Positions 16,943 through 26,475 of a stretch of DNA of 64,000 nt are shown here, piece by piece. The stretch spans positions 2,023,565 through 2,087,564 of the forward strand of contig NZ_LN650648.1 of assembly GCF_900002575.1 (NCBI RefSeq), written 5' to 3'. This DNA is from Romboutsia hominis. GTDB taxonomy: Bacteria; Bacillota; Clostridia; Peptostreptococcales; Peptostreptococcaceae. How positions within the stretch are numbered: the stretch's first letter is position 1; each line of letters opens with the position of its first letter. The notes beneath the pieces were generated by a model, which worked only from the letters and a program-made list of their open reading frames with translations, searched no databases and was not told where the DNA came from. Position numbers and translations under genes: made by a program.

Positions 16943-18385
16943 TTATACGTGTAAGTCTATTGTCATTCCTATTTGCTCTTTAAACTCTTCTATTGCAGGA
17001 TCTAAATATTCTTTTACAAATTCTACAACTTGTTCTGGAGCTCTACCTATGAAGTTTTTAGGATCCATTACAGATAGTATTTCTTCTCTAGACATTTTGA
17101 AAGAATCATCATTTATTATAAGCTCTATTAAGTTGTTATCTTTACCTTCTTGCTTTACTCTATAAGCTGCTTGCATAGAGTACTCTCTTATTATTTCGTG
17201 AAGTTCTTGTCTATCTCCACCTCTTTTTACAGCTTCCATAAGTATATTTTCTGTAGCCATAAATGGAAGTTCTTCATTTATATGTTTATTTATCATGTTT
17301 TCGTAAACTACTAATCCATTAGTTACATTTATACCTATTTCTATTATAGCATCTGCTGCCATAAATGCTTGTGGTATAGATAATCTCTTGTTTGCTGAAT
17401 CATCTAAGCTTCTTTCTAACCATTGAGTAGCTTGTACTAATGCAGGACTTATTGATTCTGCTATTATATATTTAGAAAGTGATGCTATTCTTTCACTTCT
17501 CATTGGGTTTCTCTTATATGCCATAGCAGATGATCCTATTTGATTCTTTTCAAATGGTTCTTCTATTTCTTTTAAACTTTGTAGTAATCTTATATCATTA
17601 GTCATTTTATGCATACTTTGTGCTATACCAGATAATACACTTAACACTTGATAATCTAATTTTCTAGTATATGTTTGTCCACTTACTGCATAAGAAGATT
17701 TATATCCCATCTTTTCACAAACTAACTTATTAAGTTCTTTTACTTTTTCATGATCTCCTTCAAATAGACTTAAGAAACTTGCTTGAGTTCCAGTTGTACC
17801 TTTAACTCCTCTTAGCTTCATATTATCTATTCTGTAGTTTATATCTTCTAAATCTAGTATTAAATCTTGAGCCCATAATGTAGCTCTTTTACCTACTGTT
17901 GTAAGCTGTGCTGCTTGGAAATGTGTAAATCCAAGTGTTGGAACGTCTTTATACTTTAATGCAAACTCTCTTAAGTTGTTTATTAAGTTTACAAGCTTTA
18001 TTCTTATAAGTTTTAAAGCCTCATCCATTTGTATAACATCTGTATTATCTCCAACATAAGCTGAAGTAGCACCTAAATGTATTATACCTTTAGCGCTATC
18101 ACATTGAAGTCCATATGCCTTTACATGACTCATTACATCATGTCTTACTTCTTTTTCTATCTTTCTAGCTTCATCAAAATTTATATTATATATGTTAGCT
18201 TTTAATTCTTCTATTTGTTCATCAGTTATATTTATTCCTAATTCCTTTTCACCTTCTGCAAGTGCCACCCATAACTTTCTCCAAGTTGAGAATTTAAATT
18301 GTGGAGAGAATATATAGCTCATATCCTTGCTACAATATCTATCTATTAAAGGGTTTTGGTATGTACTATATTTTTTATCTATCAT
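16943..18385 (-). CDS. purB: adenylosuccinate lyase
   Basis: A 480-residue fumarase/aspartase-superfamily lyase that splits adenylosuccinate and SAICAR in purine synthesis. The family signature SSAMAYKRNPMRSE (about 288-301) holds the catalytic serine loop. The N-terminal region and TSAYVGDNTD, and GFTHFQAAQ with its histidine, are also intact. An in-frame GTG at 18397 overlaps the ribosome site AAGGAAGG, so ATG 18385 is preferred. A clear promoter lies just upstream, so it is transcribed independently of the recombinase-like gene. No purine riboswitch is visible in its short leader. Confidence 0.95.
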   Translation of the reverse strand: MIDKKYSTYQNPLIDRYCSKDMSYIFSPQFKFSTWRKLWVALAEGEKELGINITDEQIEELKANIYNINFDEARKIEKEVRHDVMSHVKAYGLQCDSAKGIIHLGATSAYVGDNTDVIQMDEALKLIRIKLVNLINNLREFALKYKDVPTLGFTHFQAAQLTTVGKRATLWAQDLILDLEDINYRIDNMKLRGVKGTTGTQASFLSLFEGDHEKVKELNKLVCEKMGYKSSYAVSGQTYTRKLDYQVLSVLSGIAQSMHKMTNDIRLLQSLKEIEEPFEKNQIGSSAMAYKRNPMRSERIASLSKYIIAESISPALVQATQWLERSLDDSANKRLSIPQAFMAADAIIEIGINVTNGLVVYENMINKHINEELPFMATENILMEAVKRGGDRQELHEIIREYSMQAAYRVKQEGKDNNLIELIINDDSFKMSREEILSVMDPKNFIGRAPEQVVEFVKEYLDPAIEEFKEQIGMTIDLHV

Positions 18386-18420
18386 AATTTTTCGCACCTT
18401 CCTTAAGTTGTTATATAATA

Positions 18421-18449
18421 ATTATATAAAATATTACGAACCATAACAA
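18421..18449 (-). promoter_or_regulatory. purB promoter
   Basis: Minus strand -35 TTGTTA (18444-18449), 17-base spacer, -10 TATAAT (18421-18426), about 35 bases before the start. Confidence 0.6.
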
Positions 18450-18472
18450 GTTTTTTTTTATTTATGTTCATT

Positions 18473-19381
18473 TTATTTGTTATTTAACGTAAGATTTTCT
18501 TTTTGCATCATATAATCTATACTTTCACTATCAACAAAATTTAATACATATTTATACCTTATAGCATAGTATTTATCACTCCAACCTAATTGCTTCTTTA
18601 TATCAGATTCATTAGCACCTAGTCTTAGTGCTATAGCAGCATAAGAGTGTCTAAAATCTTTTGCAGAATATTGGCAAAGCCCAGCATTATCTAACGCTTT
18701 TCTAACTATTAATCTGACATTTCTATCGGTTATAGAATTACTTTTTTGAGTTGTAAATACAAAATCTTCTGTAGGCATTATAACCTCTGATAATCCAGAA
18801 TAATTTCTGTAATCCTCTAATAGCTTAAAACAATATGGATGTAATTTTACTATCCTTTCTTTTCTTTTTTTGCCAAGTCTTACATAGTGGTTATCTTTTT
18901 CATCTACCATAAGATCTTTCCATTTTAAACTAACTACTTCATTTAATAAACATCCTGTTGTTACTAAAAATACTATTATAGCTCTATCTCTTATAGTTAA
19001 CTTATATATGGAATCTACTAGTTGATTTATTTCTTGAATACTTAACACATCATCTTTAGTTTTTATTCTAGTTACTTCAGGCTTTTCTACATATCTAAAT
19101 GGGTTTACTTCTATATATTCTTCTTTCATTAAAAAATTATAGAAACTATGTAAATAACTATATATCTTTTCTGATGTTGACTTTGCATAGTTTTCTTTTA
19201 CATTATCGATAAATTTTTGACAATCTTCTTTATCTACATATAAGAGTTCTTTATCATCTATAAACTCTTTAAATGCTATTATTTTTGATAAGTAATCATG
19301 CCTAGTTGCTGGGTTAAGTTTTTTCGAAAAGTTTTTAAAAATCTCATATTCATAATCATCTAATTCTATAATTTTATTCAT
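18473..19381 (-). CDS. tyrosine recombinase-like protein lacking key catalytic residues
   Basis: A 302-residue protein with a SAM-like N-terminal domain (about 15-100) and a phage-integrase/XerC-type catalytic domain (about 115-300). Against the usual R-K-HxxR-H/W-Y set: the first arginine (normally TGLRxSEL) is replaced in TGCLLNEVVSL. The beta-hairpin lysine region GKKRKERIVKL is present, and HxxR reads KDFR (His to Lys). LGWSDKYYAIRYKY keeps the Trp and tyrosines. So the fold is kept but ordinary strand exchange looks impaired. Full length, good reading frame, ATG after AAAGGA. No att repeats or cargo are seen, so it is not an evident mobile element. Confidence 0.78.
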   Translation of the reverse strand: MNKIIELDDYEYEIFKNFSKKLNPATRHDYLSKIIAFKEFIDDKELLYVDKEDCQKFIDNVKENYAKSTSEKIYSYLHSFYNFLMKEEYIEVNPFRYVEKPEVTRIKTKDDVLSIQEINQLVDSIYKLTIRDRAIIVFLVTTGCLLNEVVSLKWKDLMVDEKDNHYVRLGKKRKERIVKLHPYCFKLLEDYRNYSGLSEVIMPTEDFVFTTQKSNSITDRNVRLIVRKALDNAGLCQYSAKDFRHSYAAIALRLGANESDIKKQLGWSDKYYAIRYKYVLNFVDSESIDYMMQKENLTLNNK

Positions 19382-19415
19382 ATATTTATCCTTTCATTTC
19401 ATATATTATATTTAG

Positions 19416-19445
19416 TTGACACCTTATAATTTTTATTGGTATACT
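19416..19445 (+). promoter_or_regulatory. uppP promoter
   Basis: -35 TTGACA (19416-19421), 18-base spacer, -10 TATACT (19440-19445), about 50 bases before the uppP start. Confidence 0.65.
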
Positions 19446-19498
19446 CTAAGTTGACGTTAATTTAGTATATTAAAATTTTATGTTGGAGGAACTTTTTA

Positions 19499-20320
19499 AT
19501 GGCAAATTTAATAGAAATTTTCAAAGCCGTAATACTTGGTATTGTCGAAGGTATAACTGAATGGTTACCTGTAAGTAGTACTGGCCATATGATACTAGTA
19601 GATGAATTTATGCACCTTAATTTTTCGGATACTTTTGTAAATACATTTTTAGTTGTAATACAACTTGGTGCAATACTAGCAGTCATTATCATATTCTTTA
19701 AAAAACTAAATCCTTTTGATAGTTCAAAAACTTCTATTCAAAAGAATGAAACAATAAGCTTATGGCTTAAAGTTATAGTAGCTGTTTTTCCATCTGCAAT
19801 ATTAGGATTTTTGTATGATGATAAAATAGAAGCAGCTTTCTTTAATGCTACAACAGTTGCTATTGCACTTATAGTATACGGTATAATCATGATACTACTT
19901 GAGAATAGAAATAAAAAACCTAAGTATAATGATTTCTCTCAAGTAACTTATAAGTTAGCTATCGGTATAGGTTTATTCCAGTGTTTAGCTTTAATACCTG
20001 GAACATCTAGATCTGGATCTACTATAATAGGTGCAATACTTCTTGGTACATCTAGATATGTAGCTGCAGAATTTTCATTTTTCTTAGCTATACCTACTAT
20101 GCTTGGGGCTAGTGCACTAAAACTTGCTAAAGCTGGTTTAGCATTTAGTGGACTTGAGTGGGTTGTACTTCTAACTGGTTCTATAGTGGCTTTTGTAGTT
20201 TCAGTATTTGTTATAAAGTTTTTAATGGATTATATCAAAAAGCACGACTTTAAAGTATTTGGATACTATAGAATAGTCCTAGGTATAATAGTTTTAGCTT
20301 ATTTTTACCTTATAAAATAG
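19499..20320 (+). CDS. uppP: undecaprenyl-diphosphatase UppP (BacA family)
   Basis: A 273-residue integral membrane phosphatase that recycles undecaprenyl pyrophosphate to the lipid carrier for peptidoglycan and other envelope polymers. Its absence or overproduction alters bacitracin sensitivity in other bacteria. Diagnostic motifs are [14 protein letters not shown] (about 17-30, catalytic Glu and His) and PGTSRSGST (about 168-176, catalytic Arg). Seven or eight hydrophobic helices. Family length is normal. Start ATG after TTGGAGG, with its own promoter and a hairpin terminator. Confidence 0.96.
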   Translation: MANLIEIFKAVILGIVEGITEWLPVSSTGHMILVDEFMHLNFSDTFVNTFLVVIQLGAILAVIIIFFKKLNPFDSSKTSIQKNETISLWLKVIVAVFPSAILGFLYDDKIEAAFFNATTVAIALIVYGIIMILLENRNKKPKYNDFSQVTYKLAIGIGLFQCLALIPGTSRSGSTIIGAILLGTSRYVAAEFSFFLAIPTMLGASALKLAKAGLAFSGLEWVVLLTGSIVAFVVSVFVIKFLMDYIKKHDFKVFGYYRIVLGIIVLAYFYLIK

Positions 20321-20343
20321 TATCTTTATAAATTTTATATAAA

Positions 20344-20385
20344 TATAAAAGTCTTCATTTGATTATCTAAATGAAGACTTTTATA
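20344..20385 (+). terminator. terminator hairpin after uppP
   Basis: Perfect 17-base arms (20344-20360 and 20369-20385) with an 8-base loop. The 3' arm ends in TTTTATA rather than a long T run. Confidence 0.65.
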
Positions 20386-20410
20386 ATGCATATTAAACCT
20401 GATAATACTC

Positions 20411-20430
20411 TTATAATGTTTATAATGTTT
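20411..20430. repeat. 10-base tandem duplication
   Basis: The unit TTATAATGTT is present twice in tandem between two hairpins in the uppP/ATPase intergenic region. No function is apparent. Confidence 0.4.
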
Positions 20431-20435
20431 TATTT

Positions 20436-20468
20436 ACTATAAGAAAATACTTATGTTTTTCTTATAGT
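20436..20468 (-). terminator. probable terminator of the UvrD-like gene
   Basis: Stem ACTATAAGAAAA/TTTTCTTATAGT (20436-20447 and 20457-20468) just after the stop at 20476. The following T tract is weak. Confidence 0.5.
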
Positions 20469-20475
20469 TTCAAAC

Positions 20476-22257
20476 TTATATATTTGATTCTATAAGAAGT
20501 TTTATTATATCACTAGATTCTTCATTAAATGCAGTTATTATAGTCAAATCATCACAAGCTCTATTTATAGCCGAATATACTTTATTTAAATCTCCTACAA
20601 AATCGTTTATTTGATAATCCTGACTTCTATCTATTATTTTATGATTGTATAACATTTCTAACTCACATAATATTAAAGCTTTGTATTCTAAATTACTCAT
20701 ATTATAAATATTAGAAATGGTTATTCCAAACTTTTCACTCATATTAGTTAAGTCTTCATCTGCACATATATAAGGTATTTCTGCTTCATCTAATGCCTTT
20801 CTTAGCATATATTGGAAGTATATCATTTTTCCACTTTTTAATTTCTTTTTATTGTATGGATATACTATTCCTATATCACTATAATTTAATCCTTTATCTT
20901 CTACTAAATGCTCTATCTCCCATATTACAGAGCTTATTTGTTCATCTAAATCACTAACTTTTATTATATCTACAGATTTACCTTCTTCTCTTTTAGATAT
21001 ACTTTTATAAAATTCATTATAAGTTTTATTTTCTCTTAAAGAATGTATATAATTATTTGCATTTTCAGAGAAATTATTTACAAATTCCACTAATCTTTTA
21101 GTTTGTTTATAATTATCTTTTAATTCTATTATTTCATCAAACGCTAGATTGTTTACATTGGGTTTGAATATGTTTAAATCATTACTTATATTTGAACTCT
21201 CACATGAATACACATTGAATATGTGTTTAGTTTTATATAAGAATTCTTTTAAGAAATATATTTCCTCACTTGAATACTGTTCGCCTTTATCTACAAATAT
21301 TCCTTTAAACATCTTCTTATTTTTTATTATATTTTTAGCTTGCTTTATAAGGTTTTCAAAAGCTTTTTCATAGTCCTTTTTTAATAAACTATAGTTTATT
21401 ACTAAATTGTATTTTTTAGCTAGCTTAAATATAAAAGAGCTATATGTATGTATTTCTAAATTGTTATTATTTTTATATAATAATTTAACCTTTTCTCTAA
21501 GCTCATTACATCCTTGTTTTGATGGTGTTATTATTAAAAATTTATGATGTGGATATATTCTAGCTAATTTTATAGCTCTAGATAACATTATTGCTGTTTT
21601 ACCAGTACCTGGTGCTCCTTTTAAGAGTATATCACCATATTTTATAGATATACTTTTAATAAGCTGACTTTGATTTAGCATAGTCGCACTATACTCATAG
21701 TCATCACTATAAAAAGATATCTTTTTAAAATTTTTATTTAAGTGATATTTACTATTAAGTAAATAATACTCAGGGCATACGTCCATCATAAATAAATTTA
21801 ATGTTACTTCATTATTTGATTCTTCTAGGTAATTATCTAGTAGTTTTTTATCATTCATTATTTCTTCAAGTTTACTTTTGTCTATTATATGTTTATATAT
21901 AAATTCGCTAAATCCATAATCTTCTTCTATATCTACATATGGCATAACAAAAACATAATTATATTTTATATCACTATGAGACTGCTTCATTTTTAAACTT
22001 AACAGGTCATTTTCTTCACTCATAACCTCTAATAGGTCTTCTTCTAGGATATAGAATATATCTTCTGTTGTATCCATAAATTTTATAAATAGCGCTTTAT
22101 TGTCTTTTATATATAACATATCTGTATTGATCCCTTTAAATGGTGTTACTTTAGGTATTATTTTTACATCTCTTTCTATATTTTCATAGAATACTTTTTC
22201 TACTTCTTTTATTTTTAAAGCATCTAGTTCAGAGTCAATATTTATGTAATTTTTCAC
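20476..22257 (-). CDS. UvrD/SF1-helicase-like ATPase with altered Walker B
   Basis: A 593-residue protein. The N-terminal about 190 residues are divergent, possibly nuclease-like (NERD-type) by architecture only. Walker A GAPGTGKTAIM (about 214-224) is intact. The DExx-box position reads IFVDKGEQYS, so the usual VDEAQ glutamate is replaced by lysine. C-terminal motifs ELKDNYKQTKRL and VYSAINRACDDLTI (motif VI arginine present) show the SF1A/UvrD fold. It may bind ATP but hydrolyse poorly. Start GTG 22257, 8-9 bases after GAGGGGG. No partner gene identifies its role. Confidence 0.72.
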   Translation of the reverse strand: MKNYINIDSELDALKIKEVEKVFYENIERDVKIIPKVTPFKGINTDMLYIKDNKALFIKFMDTTEDIFYILEEDLLEVMSEENDLLSLKMKQSHSDIKYNYVFVMPYVDIEEDYGFSEFIYKHIIDKSKLEEIMNDKKLLDNYLEESNNEVTLNLFMMDVCPEYYLLNSKYHLNKNFKKISFYSDDYEYSATMLNQSQLIKSISIKYGDILLKGAPGTGKTAIMLSRAIKLARIYPHHKFLIITPSKQGCNELREKVKLLYKNNNNLEIHTYSSFIFKLAKKYNLVINYSLLKKDYEKAFENLIKQAKNIIKNKKMFKGIFVDKGEQYSSEEIYFLKEFLYKTKHIFNVYSCESSNISNDLNIFKPNVNNLAFDEIIELKDNYKQTKRLVEFVNNFSENANNYIHSLRENKTYNEFYKSISKREEGKSVDIIKVSDLDEQISSVIWEIEHLVEDKGLNYSDIGIVYPYNKKKLKSGKMIYFQYMLRKALDEAEIPYICADEDLTNMSEKFGITISNIYNMSNLEYKALILCELEMLYNHKIIDRSQDYQINDFVGDLNKVYSAINRACDDLTIITAFNEESSDIIKLLIESNI

Positions 22258-22398
22258 CTGATATTCCCCCTCGCTTACTAATAATTATAGCATTTAAACT
22301 TATAATTTACTATATTTACTATGTATTCTATAAACTTCTTAATTTATATTAATTTAATTATATAAATTGTATCATTATATTATAGTTTTTACAAAAAT

Positions 22399-22419
22399 AG
22401 GGAAGTTTATAACTCCCCT
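22399..22419 (-). terminator. intrinsic terminator
   Basis: Stem GGGGAGTT/AACTTCCC with one G.U pair and a 3-base loop, followed by TATTTTT on the minus strand. Serves the small gene ending at 22428. Confidence 0.7.
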
Positions 22420-22427
22420 TAAAATTT

Positions 22428-22709
22428 TTAATGTCTATAATGTTCTTCCATCCAAATATTCATTTTTCTTCTTACTTCATTTTCTTTTACTTCATCAAAA
22501 TAAGCATCATCTATATTATAAGTATCTACTAGATTGTATGATTCTATAGGGTATTCTAAAAAGTTGCCATTTTTATTTATAAATCCTATTGTCATTATTT
22601 CATAATTATCTTCATTTTTATTAAGAACTACTCCATATTCAACTTCTTTTTCTTTATCATTAACTTTAGTCATTTTTACATACTGATTTTTTGATAATTG
22701 TTTTAGCAT
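22428..22709 (-). CDS. small hypothetical protein
   Basis: A 93-residue acidic soluble protein (MLKQLSKNQYVKMTKV... RRKMNIWMEEHYRH) with no recognisable motif. An in-frame upstream methionine at 22760 lacks a ribosome site, whereas ATG 22709 follows AAAGGAG with 7 bases between. Monocistronic with its own terminator. Family not recognised. Confidence 0.6.
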   Translation of the reverse strand: MLKQLSKNQYVKMTKVNDKEKEVEYGVVLNKNEDNYEIMTIGFINKNGNFLEYPIESYNLVDTYNIDDAYFDEVKENEVRRKMNIWMEEHYRH

Positions 22710-22836
22710 ACTAGCACTCCTTTTATTTATAATAAACTTACACATATTTAGTATTTCCAATTTTCTTGCTTATATTTAATCTTTATATACATAAGTATTG
22801 TACTATATTGTATTTTTGTTTCTTTATATAAAAAAA

Positions 22837-22864
22837 TGCATACTTATAAAATTTTAAGTATGCA
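22837..22864 (-). terminator. terminator of the sigma/DUF4179 operon
   Basis: Stem TGCATACTTA/TAAGTATGCA enclosing an A+T-rich loop, with a T run on the minus strand. Confidence 0.75.
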
Positions 22865-22881
22865 CTCTTTTTAAAGCTATA

Positions 22882-23931
22882 TTATTTTTTTAAGTTTATG
22901 ACTTCATCAAGTACTACATCACTACCTATTTCTTCGTATGTTCCTGGTTGTGATTTTAACTCTTTATATTTAGGTTTTTCTATCACTACTCTAATGTTTT
23001 TGCTATCTTTTGGTGATTGTAAATAAGTTTTATCACCTTTATTATCATTATCTGCTGTAGACTCTGATTGTTCTAGTTTTTTTCCTTTGTCATCAAATAC
23101 TGTCATTCTATATTCATCCCACGTACCTTTTTTGTAAGAATTTTTGATTATCATATCAAAAGGTGTTATAGAAATTGAATTAACTTTTACAAAATCATTT
23201 TCAACATTTTCTAAATTTATAATATTTCTTAATTCTTTATTTACTTTTACTGGAATGTTAAAAGCCCAAGTTCCCCAAGTTACATCATCTTTATCACCTT
23301 CATTTATAGCATAGTTATCTATAACTTTTAATTTAGTCTTAAATGTAAATTCATTTGGTACTTCTTCTTTTATTTCATTTATTTTATATTTTTGTACTCC
23401 AACAAATGTATACTCATCAATAAATTTTCCTTCTAACCCTGCAAATCCAGTTGAATCTAGTTCTTTATCACTAAAGCTAACTTTATTATAAGCTTCTTCT
23501 ATTATTAATTGATTCATATCTAGTTTTTTCCCATTTCCCCAAGAAGTATATTTAAATGGTTTTTCATTTTCAACTACATAAGTTATATATAATGATTGCC
23601 CATCGCATACAACTTCTGAAAGTGTAACCCCTATCCCATTTGAATATGCTGTTTCATTAATAGCTGTAGAATATTGAGAATAATTTCCTGGGAAGTAAAT
23701 ATTTTTTTCTATTGCTTCAAAAACATTACCTACAAAAGGTATTTTAGATGCTAACGCTGGGTTTAAAGCTCCTAGTGTAAGTATTCCAACTAAGCTTGCA
23801 GCAGCTATTTTAGGCAAATTATTTCTTTTATGATTTTTATTTTTCTCTTTTAATGCCTTTGATACTCCCTTTTCTATAGCTTCATCTATATCTAAAGGTA
23901 TATTTATATTATCATATTTCTTATTGCTCAT
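22882..23931 (-). CDS. DUF4179-domain protein, likely anti-sigma factor
   Basis: A 349-residue single-pass membrane protein. Residues about 1-40 are cytoplasmic, 42-60 a transmembrane segment followed by NPALASKIPFVGNVFE, and the remainder an extracellular beta-rich domain (DUF4179 plus Ig-like region). It overlaps the end of the ECF sigma gene by 11 bases, with ATG after GGAGGGCGAGATAA. This pairing strongly suggests that it binds and holds the sigma factor at the membrane. An Ala-x-Ala site after the membrane segment recalls RsiV-type anti-sigma factors, which are first cut by signal peptidase. That mechanism is inferred. Confidence 0.78.
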   Translation of the reverse strand: MSNKKYDNINIPLDIDEAIEKGVSKALKEKNKNHKRNNLPKIAAASLVGILTLGALNPALASKIPFVGNVFEAIEKNIYFPGNYSQYSTAINETAYSNGIGVTLSEVVCDGQSLYITYVVENEKPFKYTSWGNGKKLDMNQLIIEEAYNKVSFSDKELDSTGFAGLEGKFIDEYTFVGVQKYKINEIKEEVPNEFTFKTKLKVIDNYAINEGDKDDVTWGTWAFNIPVKVNKELRNIINLENVENDFVKVNSISITPFDMIIKNSYKKGTWDEYRMTVFDDKGKKLEQSESTADNDNKGDKTYLQSPKDSKNIRVVIEKPKYKELKSQPGTYEEIGSDVVLDEVINLKK

Positions 23932-24493
23932 TTATCTCGCCCTCCATTAATATTTCCTTTAGTTGCTTCTTTGCTCTTCTCATATGGCTTTTAACTGTAT
24001 TTATTGGTATATCCATATTTTGAGAAATCTCTTCAATAGTCATGTCATTAAAGTACTTTAAAATAATAACCATTTTGTATTGCTCTCTTAAACTATCTAT
24101 TGCATCATATAAATCTAATTTTTCTTCTATTGAAATTTCCTTTGCTTTTTCAACTATATTTGCTTCTTCTTCTATGTAAACTATCTTGTCTTCCTTCTTT
24201 GAATAATCTATAGCTACATTTATTAGCACTTTTGTTATCCAAGTTTTAAAAAATTTTGGTTCACTCAATTTATTTATATTTAATAATCCCTTGTAAGTAG
24301 TCTCTTGTAATATATCTAAAGCTTTTTGCTCATCTTTTACGTAACTATATGCAATTTTGTAAAGAGATGCTTTATGAACTTTCATCAATTCTGTAAATGC
24401 TTTTGAGTCCCCTTTTATAGCCTTTTTAACTAGCTTTATATTAGACTCTCCTTTTTTTCTTCCTTGCCAAGGCAATGTTAATACATTTCCCAT
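23921..24493 (-). CDS. ECF-type RNA polymerase sigma factor
   Basis: A 190-residue sigma-70 family protein with region 2 (about 15-85: DEQKALDILQETTYKGLLNI, FFKTWITKVLINVAIDY) and region 4 (about 130-182: LREQYKMVIILKYFNDMTIEEIS, helix-turn-helix IPINTVKSHMRRAKKQL). An in-frame ATG at 24526 exists, but ATG 24493 has AAAGGAGG five bases upstream. Translationally coupled to the DUF4179 anti-sigma candidate. Probably responds to an envelope signal. I saw no confident self-regulated promoter upstream. Confidence 0.9.
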   Translation of the reverse strand: MGNVLTLPWQGRKKGESNIKLVKKAIKGDSKAFTELMKVHKASLYKIAYSYVKDEQKALDILQETTYKGLLNINKLSEPKFFKTWITKVLINVAIDYSKKEDKIVYIEEEANIVEKAKEISIEEKLDLYDAIDSLREQYKMVIILKYFNDMTIEEISQNMDIPINTVKSHMRRAKKQLKEILMEGEINEQ

Positions 24494-24656
24494 ATGTTCC
24501 TCCTTTTTTTCAATGTGCCATGACACAAAATGTATACAACAATTAGACTGACATAAATACTAAAAAGTTGCAAATTTTTATATTTTTTATAAATTTATAT
24601 ATGATTAGAAAATTTAAATATTAATAAAGGGCTCTAATACTAACTTTTATACAAAT

Positions 24657-24687
24657 AAAAAAAGAGAGTAAATTACTCTCTTTTTTA
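24657..24687 (-). terminator. terminator of rny
   Basis: Stem AAAAAAGAGAGTAA/TTACTCTCTTTTTT around a minimal loop, overlapping the rny stop. Confidence 0.8.
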
Positions 24688-26226
24688 CTTAGCATATTCA
24701 ATTGCTCTTGTTTCTCTTATTATACTAACTTTTATTTGACCTGGATATTCTAATTCATCTTCGATTTTCTTAGTCATATCACGAGCTAATAAATGTATAT
24801 CTTCATCGCTTACATTTTCAGGTTTAACCATTATTCTAACTTCTCTACCTGCTTGTATAGCAAACGATTTTTCTACACCATCATAAGAGTTTGCGATCTC
24901 TTCTAGCTTTTCAAGTCTCTTTATATACGCCTCTAATGTTTCTCTTCTAGCACCTGGTCTTGCTGCTGATATAGCATCTGCCGCAGTTACTAAAACAGCT
25001 TCTATTGTTTGAGGTTCATAGTCTCCATGGTGAGTACTCATAGCATGTATAACTTCTTTAGATTCTTTATATCTTCTTAATAAGTCCATACCTATTTCTA
25101 CATGTGTACCTTCCATTTCATGGTCAACAGATTTACCTATATCATGAAGTAAACCAGCTCTTTTAGCTAATTTTATATCAGCTCCTATTTCAGCTGCCAT
25201 TATACCTGCTATATGTGCAACTTCAATAGAATGTTTAAGTACATTTTGTCCATAACTAGTTCTGTAGTTAAGTCTACCTAATAGTCTAATTAACTCTGGA
25301 TGAAGTCCGTGCACTCCTGTTTCAAATGCTGCTTGTTCCCCATATTCCTTAATTATATTATCTACTTCTTTTCTAGCTTTTTCTACCATTTCTTCTATTC
25401 TAGCTGGATGTATTCTTCCATCTGCTATTAGCTTTTCTAAAGCTATTCTTGCAACTTCTCTTCTTATAGGATCAAATCCTGATAAAATTACAGCTTCTGG
25501 AGTATCGTCTATTATTAAATCAATTCCTGTTAAAGTTTCTAGAGTTCTTATATTTCTTCCTTCTCTACCTATTATTCTACCCTTCATTTCATCATTTGGT
25601 AAATTAACTACTGTAACAGTTGTTTCTGCAACATGGTCTGCTGCACATTTTTGTATAGCATAACCTATTATTTCTCTTGATTTTTTTTCAGCTTCTTCCT
25701 TAGCTTGAGATTCTATCTCTTTTATCATTATAGACATTTCACGTCTTACTTCTCTCTCAGCATTAGTTAATATTATCTCTTTTGCCTTATCAGAAGTTAT
25801 ACCTGATATGTTTTCTAATTTTTCAAGTTGCTTTACTTTTATTTCTTCTACTTCTTCTTCTTTTTTTGCTACATTTTTAAGCTTATCACTTAAACTATTT
25901 TCTTTTGATTCTAGGTTATATAATTTCTTATCTAGAACTTCTTCTTTTTGTATTATTCTTCTTTCGTATTTTTGTAAGTCATTTCTTCTTTCTTTGTTTT
26001 CTCTTTCAGCTTCAGTTCTCCACTTGTGGATTTCTTCCTTAGCTTCTAGTTGCTTTTCTTTTTTAATAGTTTCTGAGTCTCTATTTGCTTTATCTATAAT
26101 TTCTTTGGCTAAGCTTTCTGCTTGTCCAATTTTAGTCTCAGATATATTTTTTCTTACAAAATATCCAGCTATAATACCTATTGCTGCCCCTATCAAAAGC
26201 ATTACTACAGTCTCTATGACATCCAC
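24685..26226 (-). CDS. rny: ribonuclease Y
   Basis: A 513-residue endoribonuclease that starts mRNA decay at the membrane. An N-terminal membrane helix (about 4-24) leads into a long coiled coil (about 30-190). A KH domain follows with [15 protein letters not shown] (about 213-227), then an HD domain with [17 protein letters not shown] (about 361-377). Normal length is about 520. The only possible canonical start in this frame near the ribosome site is GTG 26226, but its first G is the last G of AAAGGAGG, so the true initiation codon is uncertain; a non-standard codon 3-9 bases further in would be better spaced. Monocistronic behind its own promoter and a leader of about 190 bases. Confidence 0.95.
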   Translation of the reverse strand: MDVIETVVMLLIGAAIGIIAGYFVRKNISETKIGQAESLAKEIIDKANRDSETIKKEKQLEAKEEIHKWRTEAERENKERRNDLQKYERRIIQKEEVLDKKLYNLESKENSLSDKLKNVAKKEEEVEEIKVKQLEKLENISGITSDKAKEIILTNAEREVRREMSIMIKEIESQAKEEAEKKSREIIGYAIQKCAADHVAETTVTVVNLPNDEMKGRIIGREGRNIRTLETLTGIDLIIDDTPEAVILSGFDPIRREVARIALEKLIADGRIHPARIEEMVEKARKEVDNIIKEYGEQAAFETGVHGLHPELIRLLGRLNYRTSYGQNVLKHSIEVAHIAGIMAAEIGADIKLAKRAGLLHDIGKSVDHEMEGTHVEIGMDLLRRYKESKEVIHAMSTHHGDYEPQTIEAVLVTAADAISAARPGARRETLEAYIKRLEKLEEIANSYDGVEKSFAIQAGREVRIMVKPENVSDEDIHLLARDMTKKIEDELEYPGQIKVSIIRETRAIEYAK

Positions 26227-26419
26227 CTCCTTTAGTTAATATCCCAAAATGTCACTTCTAAGATTTTAATCGTTAAAGTACAATCATAACTATGATATAC
26301 GTTTATAAACTATAAGTATTTTCATAATCTATGTTGTAATAACAACAAAATACCTTTATTTATATTTATCTAAGAATATTTATATATAGAACTAAATTTA
26401 GATATTTTATTTCTCTTTA

Positions 26420-26448
26420 ATTTTATAATTTTTTCTAACTCATGTCAA
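26420..26448 (-). promoter_or_regulatory. rny promoter
   Basis: Minus strand -35 TTGACA (26443-26448), 17-base spacer, -10 TAAAAT (26420-26425), lying just after recA. It gives a leader near 190 bases containing several potential hairpins, including ATCATA/TATGAT near 26284-26297. Confidence 0.6.
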
Positions 26449-26475
26449 GTTAATAGGAGGTGTATGTTTAAGTTA

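Noticed and set aside
18473-19445. Integrase marking a genomic island
   Set aside because: Catalytic residues are altered, there is no tRNA or att repeat, and flanking genes purB and uppP are housekeeping.
25808-26239. 143-codon rightward frame opposite rny
   Set aside because: It is the antisense of the Lys/Glu-rich coiled coil of RNase Y, giving a Ser/Phe-rich product; no independent ribosome site or family match.
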